64,000 bases of DNA from Microglena sp. YARC (lineage: Eukaryota > Chlorophyta > Chlorophyceae > Chlamydomonadales > Chlamydomonadaceae). Positions 42,316 through 52,743 of the stretch are shown here, in pieces. Position 1 is the first letter of the stretch. Every line of letters begins with the position of its first letter. The translations under genes and the position numbers were made by a program. The stretch lies in contig CM039467.1 of the NCBI GenBank assembly GCA_022414725.1, forward strand, positions 15,462,091-15,526,090. Reading direction: 5' to 3'. The notes under the pieces were generated by a model. The model had not been told where the DNA came from, searched no databases, and saw only the letters and a list, made by a program, of their open reading frames with translations.

Positions 42316-44100
42316 GGCTGTAGCCTATCAACGTAGTACGCGTGTTGTACAGGAATCTACTTAACAGTCGCGTTTCCATTGGAATCGACTTGCGGCCTTA
42401 GTTGACTTGAGTTAACGTGCGGCCTTGCGGCCCACCCTTTTTGTATCCGGTTGTTTGAAGTCAAGTCCAGACCATTTTAAGTCGCTTTTGGTTAGCTCAA
42501 CTTAGGGGCTGAACTTGACTTGAATTGTAATTTTCTCTGTTTTTAGTTGCAAATCTGTATTTCTTTAGTTATTTAGCCCTGTGTATGCTTTATAAGTCCC
42601 TAGCACTGAGTGCGATTCAATAACTAGCACAATGAGTCATTTTGGTATATAGCACTGTATGTGCATAACGTTCCTAGCATTGAGTACGATTGGATGACTA
42701 GCACTATGCTGGCATGCAGGTGGTAGTAGTGCTTTCCGTATTCTATTGTGTTCGGAGTATTGAGACTGCAAGAGACACTGGAAGATAGATAGCTGGAAGC
42801 ACTTTACAAGATGAATCAGCGCATGAGCGGATTGATGAAGACAGATGACGGGAGTACAGTAGAGTACTGCATGACAGTGCACGTGCCCTAGCCGGCAGCG
42901 GCACTGCAAGGAGCACGACAGGGGCAGAGAACTGCGTGCTCTATGTCACTCTAGAGACGGCGTGAAAGCCGGATTATAACATTTTCTACCTATATATATT
43001 TACGGAGATATCCGAAGGAGGCGAGAGAATGAACAGGCCAGATATGAATCATATCGTTAGGCAACGGCAACTCAAATTAGTGTTTGAAAAACTAACATTA
43101 ACTAATGTTGTCCTGTATTCGGGAATATATTGAACTAATATTAGTCATTAGATTTCCTGGAAATATTATCCGACTCATTTTTGAAGTATACCCGAATCTG
43201 CCCAAATGGGGGAAATGAAGAAGGGATTACCAGTACCCCGATTTATATGTCCGTTAGTTTGTCAAAACACAGCATTTTCAGGTTTCGTGAAAAACAACAA
43301 AAACTTGAACATTCTATATATGATAACAGTTATGACTTATTCACACCAGACAGATTCTCATAAGAGTTCATATGAGCATCGCAATTCACGGAAAACGAGC
43401 TCGGGTTGGGCCCAAAGCTACAATTAACGGTTAACAATTTGTTTCAAGGGTGCCTTGAGCTAACATTCCAAATTTCAACCATTCAAACATGTGCGTATAT
43501 GTAGGTTTGGGCCGGGTATGGGAGTACACATGTTCTCAAAAATCCGGGGCGAAAACATCTACGCATCAAAAGTTCAAAACCCACGAAACCTTTCCCTTAG
43601 GCACTTGAGCTATAATTAGCAAAGATCTCCCCCACACCTCACCCACACCTCCGTGGGAGGGTTGGGCCCACGGGAATCAAGCCACGCTAACTAAGGCCAC
43701 AAAATAAAGCCGATCTACACATAAGCATAACAGTCCAGCCACGTCCAATACAGCTTAAAAATCAACAACCCTGTAAAGGGCCCCCTTTCCGTTACTTAGT
43801 AGTCAACAATGCTACAACATACATCGATTCAATTCAATTCAATTCAATTCAAATAGCGCATATTTTGTAGAAGCACCTGTTACTCGCATGACTTGTTCTC
43901 AACTAATTTCCGTGCCTCCTGGAAATGCTTTCGAGCAGCTGCCCTGGTAACCCCCATATCGCTGCCTCCATACCGAGGCAGCCCTAGCATGACCAGTAGG
44001 TCAATCGCACCAACCCCACCACCTTCAGCTCTCTTAATTTACGAAACCGAAAAAATCGCTGAAGTGCGAAGTCGACGGAATTCGTAACGGGATTCGCCCC
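42316..44100. other. No gene recognised
   Basis: AT-balanced, mostly single-copy-looking DNA. Small repeats: GCGGCCTT near 42390-42430, CCTAGCA-TGAGT-CGATT at 42600-42690, and a (CAATT) run at 43828-43851. No domain in any frame. Confidence 0.5.
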
Positions 44101-44103
44101 CCT

Positions 44104-44335
44104 GTCAAGAAACGGCTGGGAACGATTCGGCTGGGAAGGGTGTAGGGTGTACAGCCTGAAATGAGTGACGCTGACCATGTGAAGGTGACGCTGGCAGCTC
44201 GGAGCCGGAAGAGCAGCGAATCCAGGAAATCTTGCTGGGCATCCTCGCCGCAGGCGCAGGCGCCACAAGGCAGCGTCACTCATTTCAGGCTGTACACCCT
44301 TCCCAGCCGAATCGTTCCCAGCCGTTTTTTTGACA
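44104..44335. mobile_element. Foldback element with 62-bp inverted arms
   Basis: The left arm starts GTCAAGAAACGGCTGGGAAC; the right arm ends GTTCCCAGCCGTTTTTTTGAC. The two match almost perfectly through CGATTCGGCTGGGAAGGGTG and GTACAGCCTGAAATGAGTGA CGC. The left arm has an extra AGGGTGT. The loop is about 100 bp and GC-rich. Structure fits a MITE or foldback transposon. No second copy was noticed in the window. Confidence 0.8.
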
Positions 44336-45006
44336 GGTGAGGCGGGAATTCGCAGAGTCCTGCGCTGCGGCTCTGTGAACCCTCCAGCCTTGCTGACGTC
44401 ATTATTAACGAGGACGTTTATGACCAGGCGTAATAAAGCGTCGCCCATTACTCTTCCGCAGAGCTGTACCTCTCACGCCTCTTGGCGTTCTGTTTTCATT
44501 TCTTTTCAGTTACTGGAGTGCTGGCTTGAAAGAAAGGCCACTTATTCAGAGGCTGGACTGTCCGTGCTCTTTTAGCAGTCTGCTCCCACCCGTTCCGCAC
44601 TATTTCCAGCCAGCCGCTCGCTGACAGTAGCACGCATAGATCTTGGCCACGTGAGATCAGCTGTAGCGTTCACAGGCAATTGAACCTGCGATACTACCAA
44701 GGGAGATAAACGCTGGACCCCTTTGCAACACGCGCGTGTCGGGTGAGAGCTCCTATCCCGTTTGTTCTTGTTCCCTTCACTTTCATCTTCTGAAGGGGTT
44801 GGTTCTTCTTCCCACCAACTTCCTTCGCAGTTATTAGCAGCATATCGATCAATGCATTATCAGTCTGCTATCTTGGGATGCCGCTCCAGGCTCGAGGGAT
44901 GTATGTCACCGTTCCACCTTCTTATCTCAAATATGCCGCTGAGTTCTTTTGCTCCGGCATCCGTCGATTCGAGTCTGCGGAAACTGGACGCGTACCGCCT
45001 ACCCCA
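44336..45006. other. No gene recognised
   Basis: Short frames only; none with a recognised domain. Confidence 0.45.
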
Positions 45007-45172
45007 AGACAAGTCCTAGCCCCGTCGCAATCGACGCGGGAAATTGGCGGAGAGTATTCCCGGTGCGACAGGTGGCAACGGAATCGAGCGGACCGACCGG
45101 CCTGGCATGCCCTGGAGTGAGGTGGGGGCTCCCTCCCCCCAGAAATGGGGGGGAGGGGGCTCCGCCAAGAAT
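45007..45172 (+). repeat. Family D dispersed repeat
   Basis: GACAAGTCCTAGCCCCGTCG, AAATTGGCGGAGAG, GACAGGTGGCAACGGAA, then the terminal hairpin (GGGGGCTCCCTCCCCCCAGA...GGGGGCTCCGCCAAGAA). Followed by a CACACA run. Confidence 0.65.
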
Positions 45173-45635
45173 ACACACACAGAAACTCACACACTCACAC
45201 ACACAAACGTGTCTGTGCTGGTACGTCGAGTAGGGAGTAGCGGGGGTGAAGTGTCAGTTTCCCTACGGCGCGGCCACGGTGCAGATGCGCGCCACCGAGG
45301 TGCTGCGTCTCGCGGTCAAAATGTGGAGCAAGACAGACGTTTCAAAGCATAACAGACTTGAGGAGCCCCTTTCCCGTCCGCACAGTGCTGCTCGGTTCGC
45401 GGTTGTCAACTGCTCAGATTCGAAGTGCCTCATGCAAGTGTGTGGGGCTGAATGCAAGTTTGTGGGGGCTCCGGGACCCTAGTCTCTTCTCTATACCCTG
45501 CATTTGAGAGTTGGCACCTCTTCGGGGCCGACTCCCCAACTTGTAACTTGTCCCAGTTCTTGCTCTTAACGATCTCTTGCATTCAACTGTCTTCATACGC
45601 CGACAGGTAGTAGGTAGCAAGTTGATGTTTGATCC

Positions 45636-45655
45636 CCCCCCCCCCCCCCCCCCCC
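45636..45655. repeat. Poly-C tract
   Basis: A run of about 20 C after TTTGATC. Length uncertain. Confidence 0.7.
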
Positions 45656-45832
45656 TCATATAGATAACTAAATAAAATTGCACACAAATGGCAAACAACA
45701 GGCTCTTGTGAATCTTGGATCGTGAATCTACATCACTACAGGCCCCCAACGGTAAAACAATTGTTTGGGTTTCAGTTCCTCAAGGCCTTTACTTTTTAAG
45801 CCCTTCCTGCCTTTTCTTTTTAAGCCCTCCAC

Positions 45833-45937
45833 GGTTGGGCAAGTCCCTTTAGCCTATTTGGCATACTCCTGGACTGTAAGATACATACATACATACATAC
45901 ATACATACATACATACATACATACATACATACATACT
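45833..45937 (-). repeat. Family F repeat joined to (CATA)n
   Basis: GTTGGGCAAGTCCCTTTAGC CTATTTGGCATACTCC, TGGACTGTAAG, then about 14 copies of ATAC. It is the inverted equivalent of 21055-21160, including the junction with the microsatellite. Confidence 0.78.
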
Positions 45938-46023
45938 TACATACACTATGTAATCCCCCCAAAATGTACATGCTAAAAAAATGAAAAATGATCTCCATCC
46001 ATCCACACTGATGCCCCTGCAGT

Positions 46024-46965
46024 ATGACCGGCATGAAAGCTTACCGACACCCCCTAGACACCATCGTCGCAAGGCACCGAGTTCCTATCCACGCACAGGA
46101 AGGGAGGATACTCTGTTGCTTCTGCGGTTGGGGCACCCAGGCGGTCGGAACAAGGCCGGAGAATGCCTGGCGTAAAGTAGACTTCGTAAAAATCCATTGG
46201 GAGTCTGCCGGTGACTGTGGGGACATGCCACTTGATGACTACTTCCTCCGGGCCAATGGTATTACTGCCCCTTATGTGACATTCTTTCCTTTTCAGTTGT
46301 ACTGCCACTCTCAGTGCCGTTTGGCTCGACAAGTTGCTGCTGAGACCCCTGCAGTTGAGAGCAGCAGCAGTTTCCTCATGCTCGACTACAAAGGATTCCT
46401 AGGTGTAAATGGACCAAAGAAGGAGAAGGAGCAGGAGAAGGAGGAGGAGGAGAAGGAGAAGGAGCAGGAGCAGGAGGTCATACACCGAAAGAACACATTT
46501 GTAGGATTGCTCCATTCAATGGCACCCGCAGCACTGATCCAGCTTGCCAAAGGCTCCACACTGGAGAACTTGTCTGATAGCAGGGGTGATAAGGAAGAGG
46601 AGGATGAGAAGGAAGAGGTGATGATGATGCACCGAAAGAGCACATTTGTAGGATTGCTCCATGCAATGGCACCCGCAGCACTGATCCAGCTTGCCAAAGG
46701 CTCCAATACAATGGAGAACTTGTCTGATGGCAGGGGTGATGCAGAAGAGGAGGGCGAGAAGGAGAAGGAGGTCATACACCGGAAGAACACCACCGCAGGA
46801 TTGCTCCAGTCGATGAAAACTGCAGAACTGTTCCAATTTTCCGAACGCAATAGAGTGGAGCACTTGAAGCGCTCTAATACTGTTGGCAGGGGTGATGAGA
46901 AAGGGAAGGGGCCGAAGCTGCACATAATACAGAAGCTTGGGCGCTTCTTCAGTCAACCTTTTTAG
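46024..46965 (+). CDS. Hypothetical Cys-rich protein with three charged tandem repeats
   Basis: 313 codons, ATG to TAG. I do not recognise the family. Residues 28-100 hold a cysteine/histidine set (CCFC at 31-34, C65, CHSQC at 94-98) that could bind zinc; this is inference. Residues 152-290 contain three repeats of about 48 residues: HRKNTFVGLLHSMAPAALIQ, LAKGS-LENLSD-RGD, then a Glu/Lys run (the second copy also carries MMM). The third copy is diverged and runs into a basic end (HIIQKLGRFFSQPF). A Lys/Glu coiled-coil-like stretch covers 132-151. Repeats 1 and 2 are nearly identical, suggesting recent duplication. The ATG follows CCCCTGCAG, a plausible acceptor, so this may be the last exon of a longer gene. 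The repeats and stop-free length over non-periodic N-terminal sequence favour a real gene. Confidence 0.6.
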   Translation: MTGMKAYRHPLDTIVARHRVPIHAQEGRILCCFCGWGTQAVGTRPENAWRKVDFVKIHWESAGDCGDMPLDDYFLRANGITAPYVTFFPFQLYCHSQCRLARQVAAETPAVESSSSFLMLDYKGFLGVNGPKKEKEQEKEEEEKEKEQEQEVIHRKNTFVGLLHSMAPAALIQLAKGSTLENLSDSRGDKEEEDEKEEVMMMHRKSTFVGLLHAMAPAALIQLAKGSNTMENLSDGRGDAEEEGEKEKEVIHRKNTTAGLLQSMKTAELFQFSERNRVEHLKRSNTVGRGDEKGKGPKLHIIQKLGRFFSQPF

Positions 46966-47149
46966 TCCATATTACAAGCCGCAAATGTCAAGTGTGTAGT
47001 GTGTTTTTGCACTAGCAAAAGCACACTTCAAACTCACAAATGCACTACACAACTGTACAACAAATGTACAAATGCTGCACAAATAAATGCACAACCGGTA
47101 CACACTTACAAATGCTGTGCTGCATCGAAAGTGCACAATGCAAGTGTCT

Positions 47150-48170
47150 GTCGAGCTTGGTGTGATTCTCTCTAATGGACCACTAAGACCTGTTGAGTGT
47201 TGAGCTACCACTCATGGTACAGCTCCTTGACTGCTTGCTTTTCATCCTCCACTTCGCGTAGGCAAGCTCAGGGTTCTTCGCTCTAGTGGCGCACTAAGAC
47301 CCGTTGAGTGTTGAGTTACCACTCATGGTACAGCTCCTCGTCTGCTTGCTTCTCATCCTTCAAATGTGACGGCTAGCTCGGTGTGATTCTCTCTAGTGGC
47401 CCACTAAGACCCGTTGTGTGTTGAGCTACCACTCATGGTACAGCTCCTCTTCTCTCTAGTGGCGCACTAAGAACCGTTCAGCGTTGATTTACCACTCTCG
47501 GTACAGCTCCTCGTCTGCTTGCTTCTCATCCTTCAAATGTGACGGCTAGCTCGGTGTGATTCTCTCTAGTGGCCCACTAAGACCCGTTGTGTGTTGAGCT
47601 ACCACTCATGGTACAGCTCCTCTTCTCTCTAGTGGCGCACTAAGAAACGTTCAGCGTTGAGTTACCACTCTCGGTACAGCTCCTCGTCTGCTTGCTTCTC
47701 ATCCTTCAAATGTGACGGCTAGCTCGGTGTGATTCTCTCTAGTGGCCCACTAAGATCTGTTGTGTGTTGAGCTACCACTCATGGCACAGCTCCTTTCCTA
47801 TTTCCTTTTTTCCCTACACAATGTGACAGCTAGCTTGGGGATCTTCTCTCAAGTGGCCCACTAAGACCCGTTGAGTGGAGGTGCTGCACCTTTACAGCTC
47901 CTCGATTATTCCCTGTGCAGAATGCGCGATGTGAAGGCTACTTTGGGCTGATTATCAGTGGTGGCCCACTAAGACCTGTTGAGTGGAGGTGCTGCACCCT
48001 TTACAGCTCCTCATCAACTCCCTGTTCATGCTGCACAATGTGAAGTCTACCTTGGATTGATGATCACAAGGAGCCCACCAAGACACGTTGAGTGAAGGTG
48101 CTGCGCTCTTAACAGCTCCTCGACCATTCCCTGAAATAGAACATTATTCCCTCGACTATTCCCTCAAATA
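47150..48170. repeat. Complex tandem array downstream of the 46-kb ORF
   Basis: The core CTCTAGTGGCCCACTAAGAC, CCGTTG-GTGTTGAG, TACCACTCATGGTACAGCTC CT recurs more than ten times. A higher-order unit of about 175 bp (CTGCTTGCTTCTCATCCTTC, AAATGTGACGGCTAGCTCGG) is repeated about three times at 47340-47790. Outer copies are diverged (GAGTGGAGGTGCTGCACC). No coding signal. Confidence 0.85.
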
Positions 48171-48253
48171 GACAGCTATTCCTTGAATAGAAAATAATTA
48201 AAACATTAGAATGGCAGATACAACATCGTCGGAAGGAAATGGCAGAAACAACC

Positions 48254-48466
48254 TAGGGTTGTTCACGAGGACCCCCAGCTCTGCATCCTGAGGCGCAACC
48301 AATTTCATGGCCTGCGTCCTGAGACAGCCAACCCGCAATTGACCTATAACTGAACCATAGCCTGCGTCCTGCAATGCAACCAACCCAATAAAGCTGCATC
48401 TGCTATGCAACAGAACCTCTGATGTTGCATCTGCTATGCAGGACGCAGCGTCCTGAACAACCCTGC
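48254..48466 (-). mobile_element. Family B TIR element
   Basis: Left AGGGTTGTTCACGAGGACCC and right GACGCAGCGTCCTGAACAAC CCT are inverted ends. Inside are GCGTCCTG-GA-GCAACC motifs and a GCATCTGCTATGCA duplication. About 213 bp, non-coding. Confidence 0.8.
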
Positions 48467-48584
48467 TTTTCGTTTCGGTGCTACTATTGGGTGCTACTAA
48501 GTGTTCGTTTATCGAACCCCGTTGAATAAACCTGCAGGAAAACAGGGTTTTCTTTTAGGTGCTAGGATAAGTGCTAATAATAAT

Positions 48585-48690
48585 AATTGTTACAGGGTTC
48601 TGTACGCCAGGTATTGTGTCTAATCGTCTGCACATTGCAGTTAACAATACCCCCCGTGCGATAACCATGGAAACCAGGGATTTCTAGAGC
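48585..48690 (-). repeat. Family G dispersed repeat
   Basis: Reverse complement of 11492-11612 with few differences (TAATAATTGTTACAGGGTTC ... GATTTCTAGAGCAC). Confidence 0.72.
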
Positions 48691-49339
48691 ACGTGTAAGT
48701 GCCAAGTGACAAGTGCTAAATTGTGGACCTTGGTGTTTTGATGTTTAGATGCAATGGTGCTACTTAAAGGCAATGAGACAAATCATTGTCTTAGAGACAT
48801 CCCTGCGGAAAAGAAGAAGCATACGTGCTGGAATACATATCAGTGTTACGGATGGCTGTCCGTGACGAGTGTTGTGATAAATGGGTAAAGGGGAGAATTG
48901 GCCGTATTGTATAAGCCTTGGTGGGAAAGTGTATTACTGGAATGTACAGAAAGCAATCACATGTATCATGATTGTAATAGGCACCACAATCTGGTCTGAA
49001 CGTGGCCAGCTTTTGGACGTGTACGGGGAGTTATAGCGTGTGTGATCAAATATAGTGTGTGTGTGATCAAATTGGAAAATTCTTACGCTCTGCAATATGG
49101 CGGGAAGTTAAGGAAACCTTCCCAATCGCTTGTGCTGGGGAAGGCTACCGAGTGTGGTACACATCTCGGTTACAAAACCAATGATGTAGCAGAGAGATGA
49201 TTTTTTGTAGCAGAGAGATGAGTTGTCGATACAAACGTTGTTTGCCTCATAGCTTTTTTGCATACTGAACTTTGTTGGTACACACTGTCGTTGACGCACT
49301 CTCTTTGCTTGCAAGCAAAGATTTGGGTGGAAGATTTCA
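48691..49339. other. No gene recognised
   Basis: AT-rich. A short tandem duplication (GTAGCAGAGAGATGA, 49187-49221) is visible. Confidence 0.5.
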
Positions 49340-50600
49340 CTGGATAAATAAATAAATAGTATGCCTTGTTACGAGGCATGAGGTTCAGGGGGGCAGCCCG
49401 TTTGCTTTCACTGTGGCCATCCACCAATAGGGGGAGGAGGGCTATCATCCCCCTGGGGCTGTTCCATGTGTCTTCTGCACGCGACAATGGACTGGAAGGA
49501 GACAGTAGCATGGGTTTGAAGTTTGGTGCAGAGCTTGAGGGCGGCTACTTCGGAGATACCTAAGCGGGTGAGGTTGGGAAATGCATTGATAGGTATGGTC
49601 CATGTGGTACCCAATGTAACAACTGAGTATATGCCTTTATATCCCTGATCTGTCAGAGCCTGTGATAGAGTCTTGTGCTGATTCCCCCTTTTCCGCATAT
49701 TTAACCAAGTGGTTGTTGTCAGAGCGGTAGCCGACTTCAACTACGTGGATGGAGGGACATGAGGTGGGATTGGAGCATGTTAGTTGATCCGGGGTCAAGA
49801 AGAGGTCTGGTCTGAGTTTGTCCCAGGTGGTTTGGGCCATGTTAGGGGGTTTCAGCTACGAGGGCGGTCTGTTCCCCAGTACCCCACTGGGGAGGTCCCC
49901 CAGTTTGCCAGCGTCCATAAACACGCGTTTCCCCCCCTGTTTCCCTTTGGACACTGCTTTCTGTATTAATTATACTGCAAGGTTGTGCCGATTAATATAC
50001 ATCCTAGTTAAGGTTGGGTGATTGCAGCCTGCCAGCATGTGACTAGCCCCATCTTGGCATGTGTGACAAATGGGGCAGGTGTCTGATGAGGGTGGGTGGG
50101 GGTTACTACCATATGGCATATTCCATCAGCAGGCCAGCTTCTTGTTCTATAGGCGGCCCCACATACCCTTATGGATTTGAATCTTCTGCCGCCAGGGGAC
50201 GGATGCCAGGCATTGCCAGCTGCCAGAAGTAGTGGCTAGCATGTGGGAGGAACTCAGGGGATGCTATGGTCCACAGTGAGGCGTATATGCCATGCACGTT
50301 GGTCCCCCCCTTTGTGGATTTTGGTGGGGTGATTAGTCTAGACCCCCTTGGTGAGGTTGGGTTTTTTCTATCCTAGGGGGCAGGTTGACGTCAGCTGCCA
50401 CCGGAGGCTGGCCAGATGGCCAAATATGGTCCATGTGAGCCACCTCTCCTACTTTGTCAGTGCCGGAGGTATTTCTAGGCAATTGGGCAGCTTTCTTGGC
50501 CAGCTTATCTGCCTCCTCATTGCAATGGATACCTACATGAGACCTCACCTTATTATTAAGGATTAGGTTAATATTTTGGGGGAAGGTCTTCCGAGGTCCA
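49340..50600 (-). pseudogene. 5'-truncated LINE retrotransposon: RNase H end, zinc knuckle and C-terminal domain
   Basis: Minus strand, in order: the end of an RNase H domain (SHVGIHCNEEADKLAKKAAQ, about 50545-50485), matching the H-x-G-I-x-x-N-E-x-A-D-x-L-A signature; a Cys/His cluster (DTCPICHTC..., SHMLAGC, about 50100-50035) followed by YINRHNLAV; then VVEVGYRSDNN and, after a frameshift, QHKTLSQALTDQGYKGIYSV and a tail with CTKLQTHATV and CRRHME (to about 49420). This order is known from L1-like elements of plants and algae. In-frame stops and at least one frameshift show decay. The 3' end is followed by TTTATTTATTTAT (49345-49358), the microsatellite-like tail usual for LINEs. The reverse transcriptase itself is not in the window. 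Confidence 0.78.
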
Positions 50601-50756
50601 ATTTCATATAAAAAAAAAAAAGTGCAGTAAAGCTAAGAAGCGAACATGTATTGACTAATGAGACGGCCAATTCCCCAGGGTAATAAAAACGAATCACCTG
50701 TCTCGCAGGGTAGGACAATGGCCTTCCTGAGATTGGCTGGCCATACCGGAACTCTC
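50601..50756. other. No gene recognised
   Basis: Begins with an A run (50611-50621). Flank between the LINE fragment and the TTAA-type end. Confidence 0.4.
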
Positions 50757-51417
50757 TTTTAACCCTTCCGGCCCACTTTTTAGGCCATTTTTTAATACCG
50801 CACTTTTTGTTTCTTTTTTCAAAAAACCTCCGGTTTTGACAGCACTTCGGTTTTTTACCTTCCGGTTGGTTTTTTTCCCACTTTCAGGTAACAGTTTGGG
50901 GGCATTTTGACAAAAAAACGAAGTTGAGAGTTGTAATACAAATGAGGCATGAAGATCACTAAAATCAGCAACTTGGAGGCTTGGGTTGGGTGCAAACCCT
51001 GTTACTATCCATTTATAGCCAAACTGTAAAATGTGCCTGACAACAGCCCCAATTCATATATAGCTAAGCTACTTCATCACCTTAATTTCACTTAACTGGC
51101 AGGCCACATTGCAGTCAACTTTTATAAAGCTGAGCTGAAAAACCTGGTCATGTACATGTCACCAGCTTGGGAATAGATCTGGCATTCACAACAGAAGTTT
51201 ATTTATTTTGACAAAATAATTCCTAGACAGCTACTAGTTGGAATAAGCTGCAGCATCTACAGTCCCTCAAGGAAAGGGTCCACTTCGTTGTCATTCATCA
51301 GGCATTGATCAGGGGAGGCATGCCAGCAATGTCTTCATCGTCATCGGAGACGGGGTCCCTATCAGACTCATCTCTCTCACTGCTGAGCTCACTCAGCTCA
51401 TCATCATCATCCTCATC
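50757..51417 (-). mobile_element. Possible 3' end of a TTAA-type DNA transposon with acidic C-terminal coding remnant
   Basis: On the minus strand an acidic stretch (VDEDDDDELSELSSERDESD, then DDDEDIAGMPPLINA and a stop; 51417-51307) starts just after TGGTGTAG, a possible splice acceptor. A second frame just past the stop reads NDNEVDPFLEGL-stop. About 500 bp of non-coding DNA then leads to GTGGGCCGGAAGGGTTAA. The terminal TTAACCC at about 50758 resembles piggyBac-type insertion ends, but no matching opposite end or catalytic domain was found, so the assignment is tentative. Confidence 0.3.
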
Positions 51418-51800
51418 TACACCAGCAGGGGGTCAAGTGGCTAGCAATGCAGATGGGCTGCCACTGTTACACATGTTGATGCTAAGTTGTAGAGCCAGAT
51501 CTGGAGCTCGTAAGGCAGTAGGGGACTGTGAATTTCAACTAGCAGCAGGGGGTCAAGTGGCTGGCAATGCAGATGGGCTGCCACTGTTACACATGTGGAT
51601 GCAAAGTTGTACAACCAGATCTGGAGTTCGTAAGGCAGCAGGGGACAGTGAATTTCAACTAGCAGCAGGGGGTCAAGTGGCTAGCAAAGCAGATGGGCTG
51701 CCACTGTTACACATGCGGATGCAAAGTTGTAGAACCAGATCTGGAGTTCGTAAGGCAGCAGGGGACTGTGAATTTCAACTAGCAGCAGGGGTCAAGTGGC
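51418..51800. repeat. 120-bp tandem repeat, just over three copies
   Basis: The unit includes CAGCAGGGGGTCAAGTGGCT, AGCAATGCAGATGGGCTGCC, ACTGTTACACATG, CCAGATCTGGAG and GTGAATTTCAACTAG, and is exactly 120 bp. Because 120 is a multiple of three, a plus-strand frame (51305-51877) stays open; I regard it as a by-product. Confidence 0.82.
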
Positions 51801-51954
51801 CGGCAATGCAGTTGGGGTTGGCGAATGCACGCGACGGTACCAGGCTACATGACTTACAGCTCAGAAGTGTTTGCTGACCACCCTTGGAACGAGTTGAGTC
51901 CATGACAATCAGGCGCCAAGAGCAATAACGCCCTGCAGTTCCTTGCGCTCAGAA

Positions 51955-52110
51955 GTCCGCAAGGGCAGCAGCAGAAGGGGGAGGGGGGGAAGAGCGAGGG
52001 AGGGGTAGGAGCGAGGAGGAGGGGAAGAGCCGAGGAGCCGAGGAGGAGGAGGAGGGGGAGAAGGGGGAGGGGGAGAAGCGAGGAGGAGGGGAGGAGCCGA
52101 GGAGCCGATG
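51955..52110. repeat. GA/GGA-rich low-complexity stretch upstream of the Maf gene
   Basis: GAGGAGGAGG, GGGGAAGAG and GAGCCGAGGAGCCGA repeats. It lies 340 bp or more upstream of the Maf start; a promoter role is possible but not shown. Confidence 0.6.
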
Positions 52111-52452
52111 AGCCGAACGTCTGATGCGATGAGGTCTCGTCTTTGTTTTTGACAAGTGTAGCCAGTTACATTGCATCGCATTGTCATCGACAGGCCATTG
52201 TTGCTCCAAGACATTCCTGTTCCACTACACCAAGGAGAGGTCCTCCAACAAATCCTCAGAAAAAGAAAGGCAATATTGCAGCAAGCAAGCAAGATTGCAG
52301 CACGAACCGATAGGCGGGCAGATCAGATCGATCAGATCCTGGTTCTGATCGGATTCGCACGTTCAAATGCCACAAACTGGACCAAAGCCACCAGGTTGGC
52401 ATCCGATCATTCCATCGTATCTACATCGATCATTCCATCGCAACAATTCGAA

Positions 52453-52743
52453 ATGCTCGGCCGTGCCAGTCCTCAGCTCTCCGTCCGATTCAAGCAATTC
52501 GCAGCGACAAAGCCGAACATCATCCTCGGAACCGCCTCAAAATCAAGACGAGCAATCTTCGACGAGCTGTCTGCGCAATTTCAGCTCACGTACAGCGTAC
52601 AGACGGCTGATATCGATGAGAAAGCGATCCGGTACCCAGACCCAAGCAAGCTGGTTCTGGCGCTGGGCGAGGCTAAGCGGGATGCCATCATTGCCAAGCA
52701 ATCAAAGAAGGTGCCAGGTTCTTACCTCATTACATGTGATCAG
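52453..52743 (+). CDS. Maf exon 1
   Basis: From ATG 52453 to GATCAG|GTAAAC: 97 codons, phase 0, ending in the CDQ of the conserved DQVV motif. A GT-rich array starts within 50 bp of the donor. Confidence 0.88.

Noticed and set aside
47150..48170. CRISPR-like regular array
   Set aside because: Units are diverged and contiguous with no unique spacers, in a eukaryotic context: an ordinary tandem repeat.
51305..51877. 190-codon frame with a 40-residue repeat
   Set aside because: The 120-bp repeat unit keeps the frame open. The more protein-like reading of its first part is on the opposite strand (acidic tail ending at 51307).
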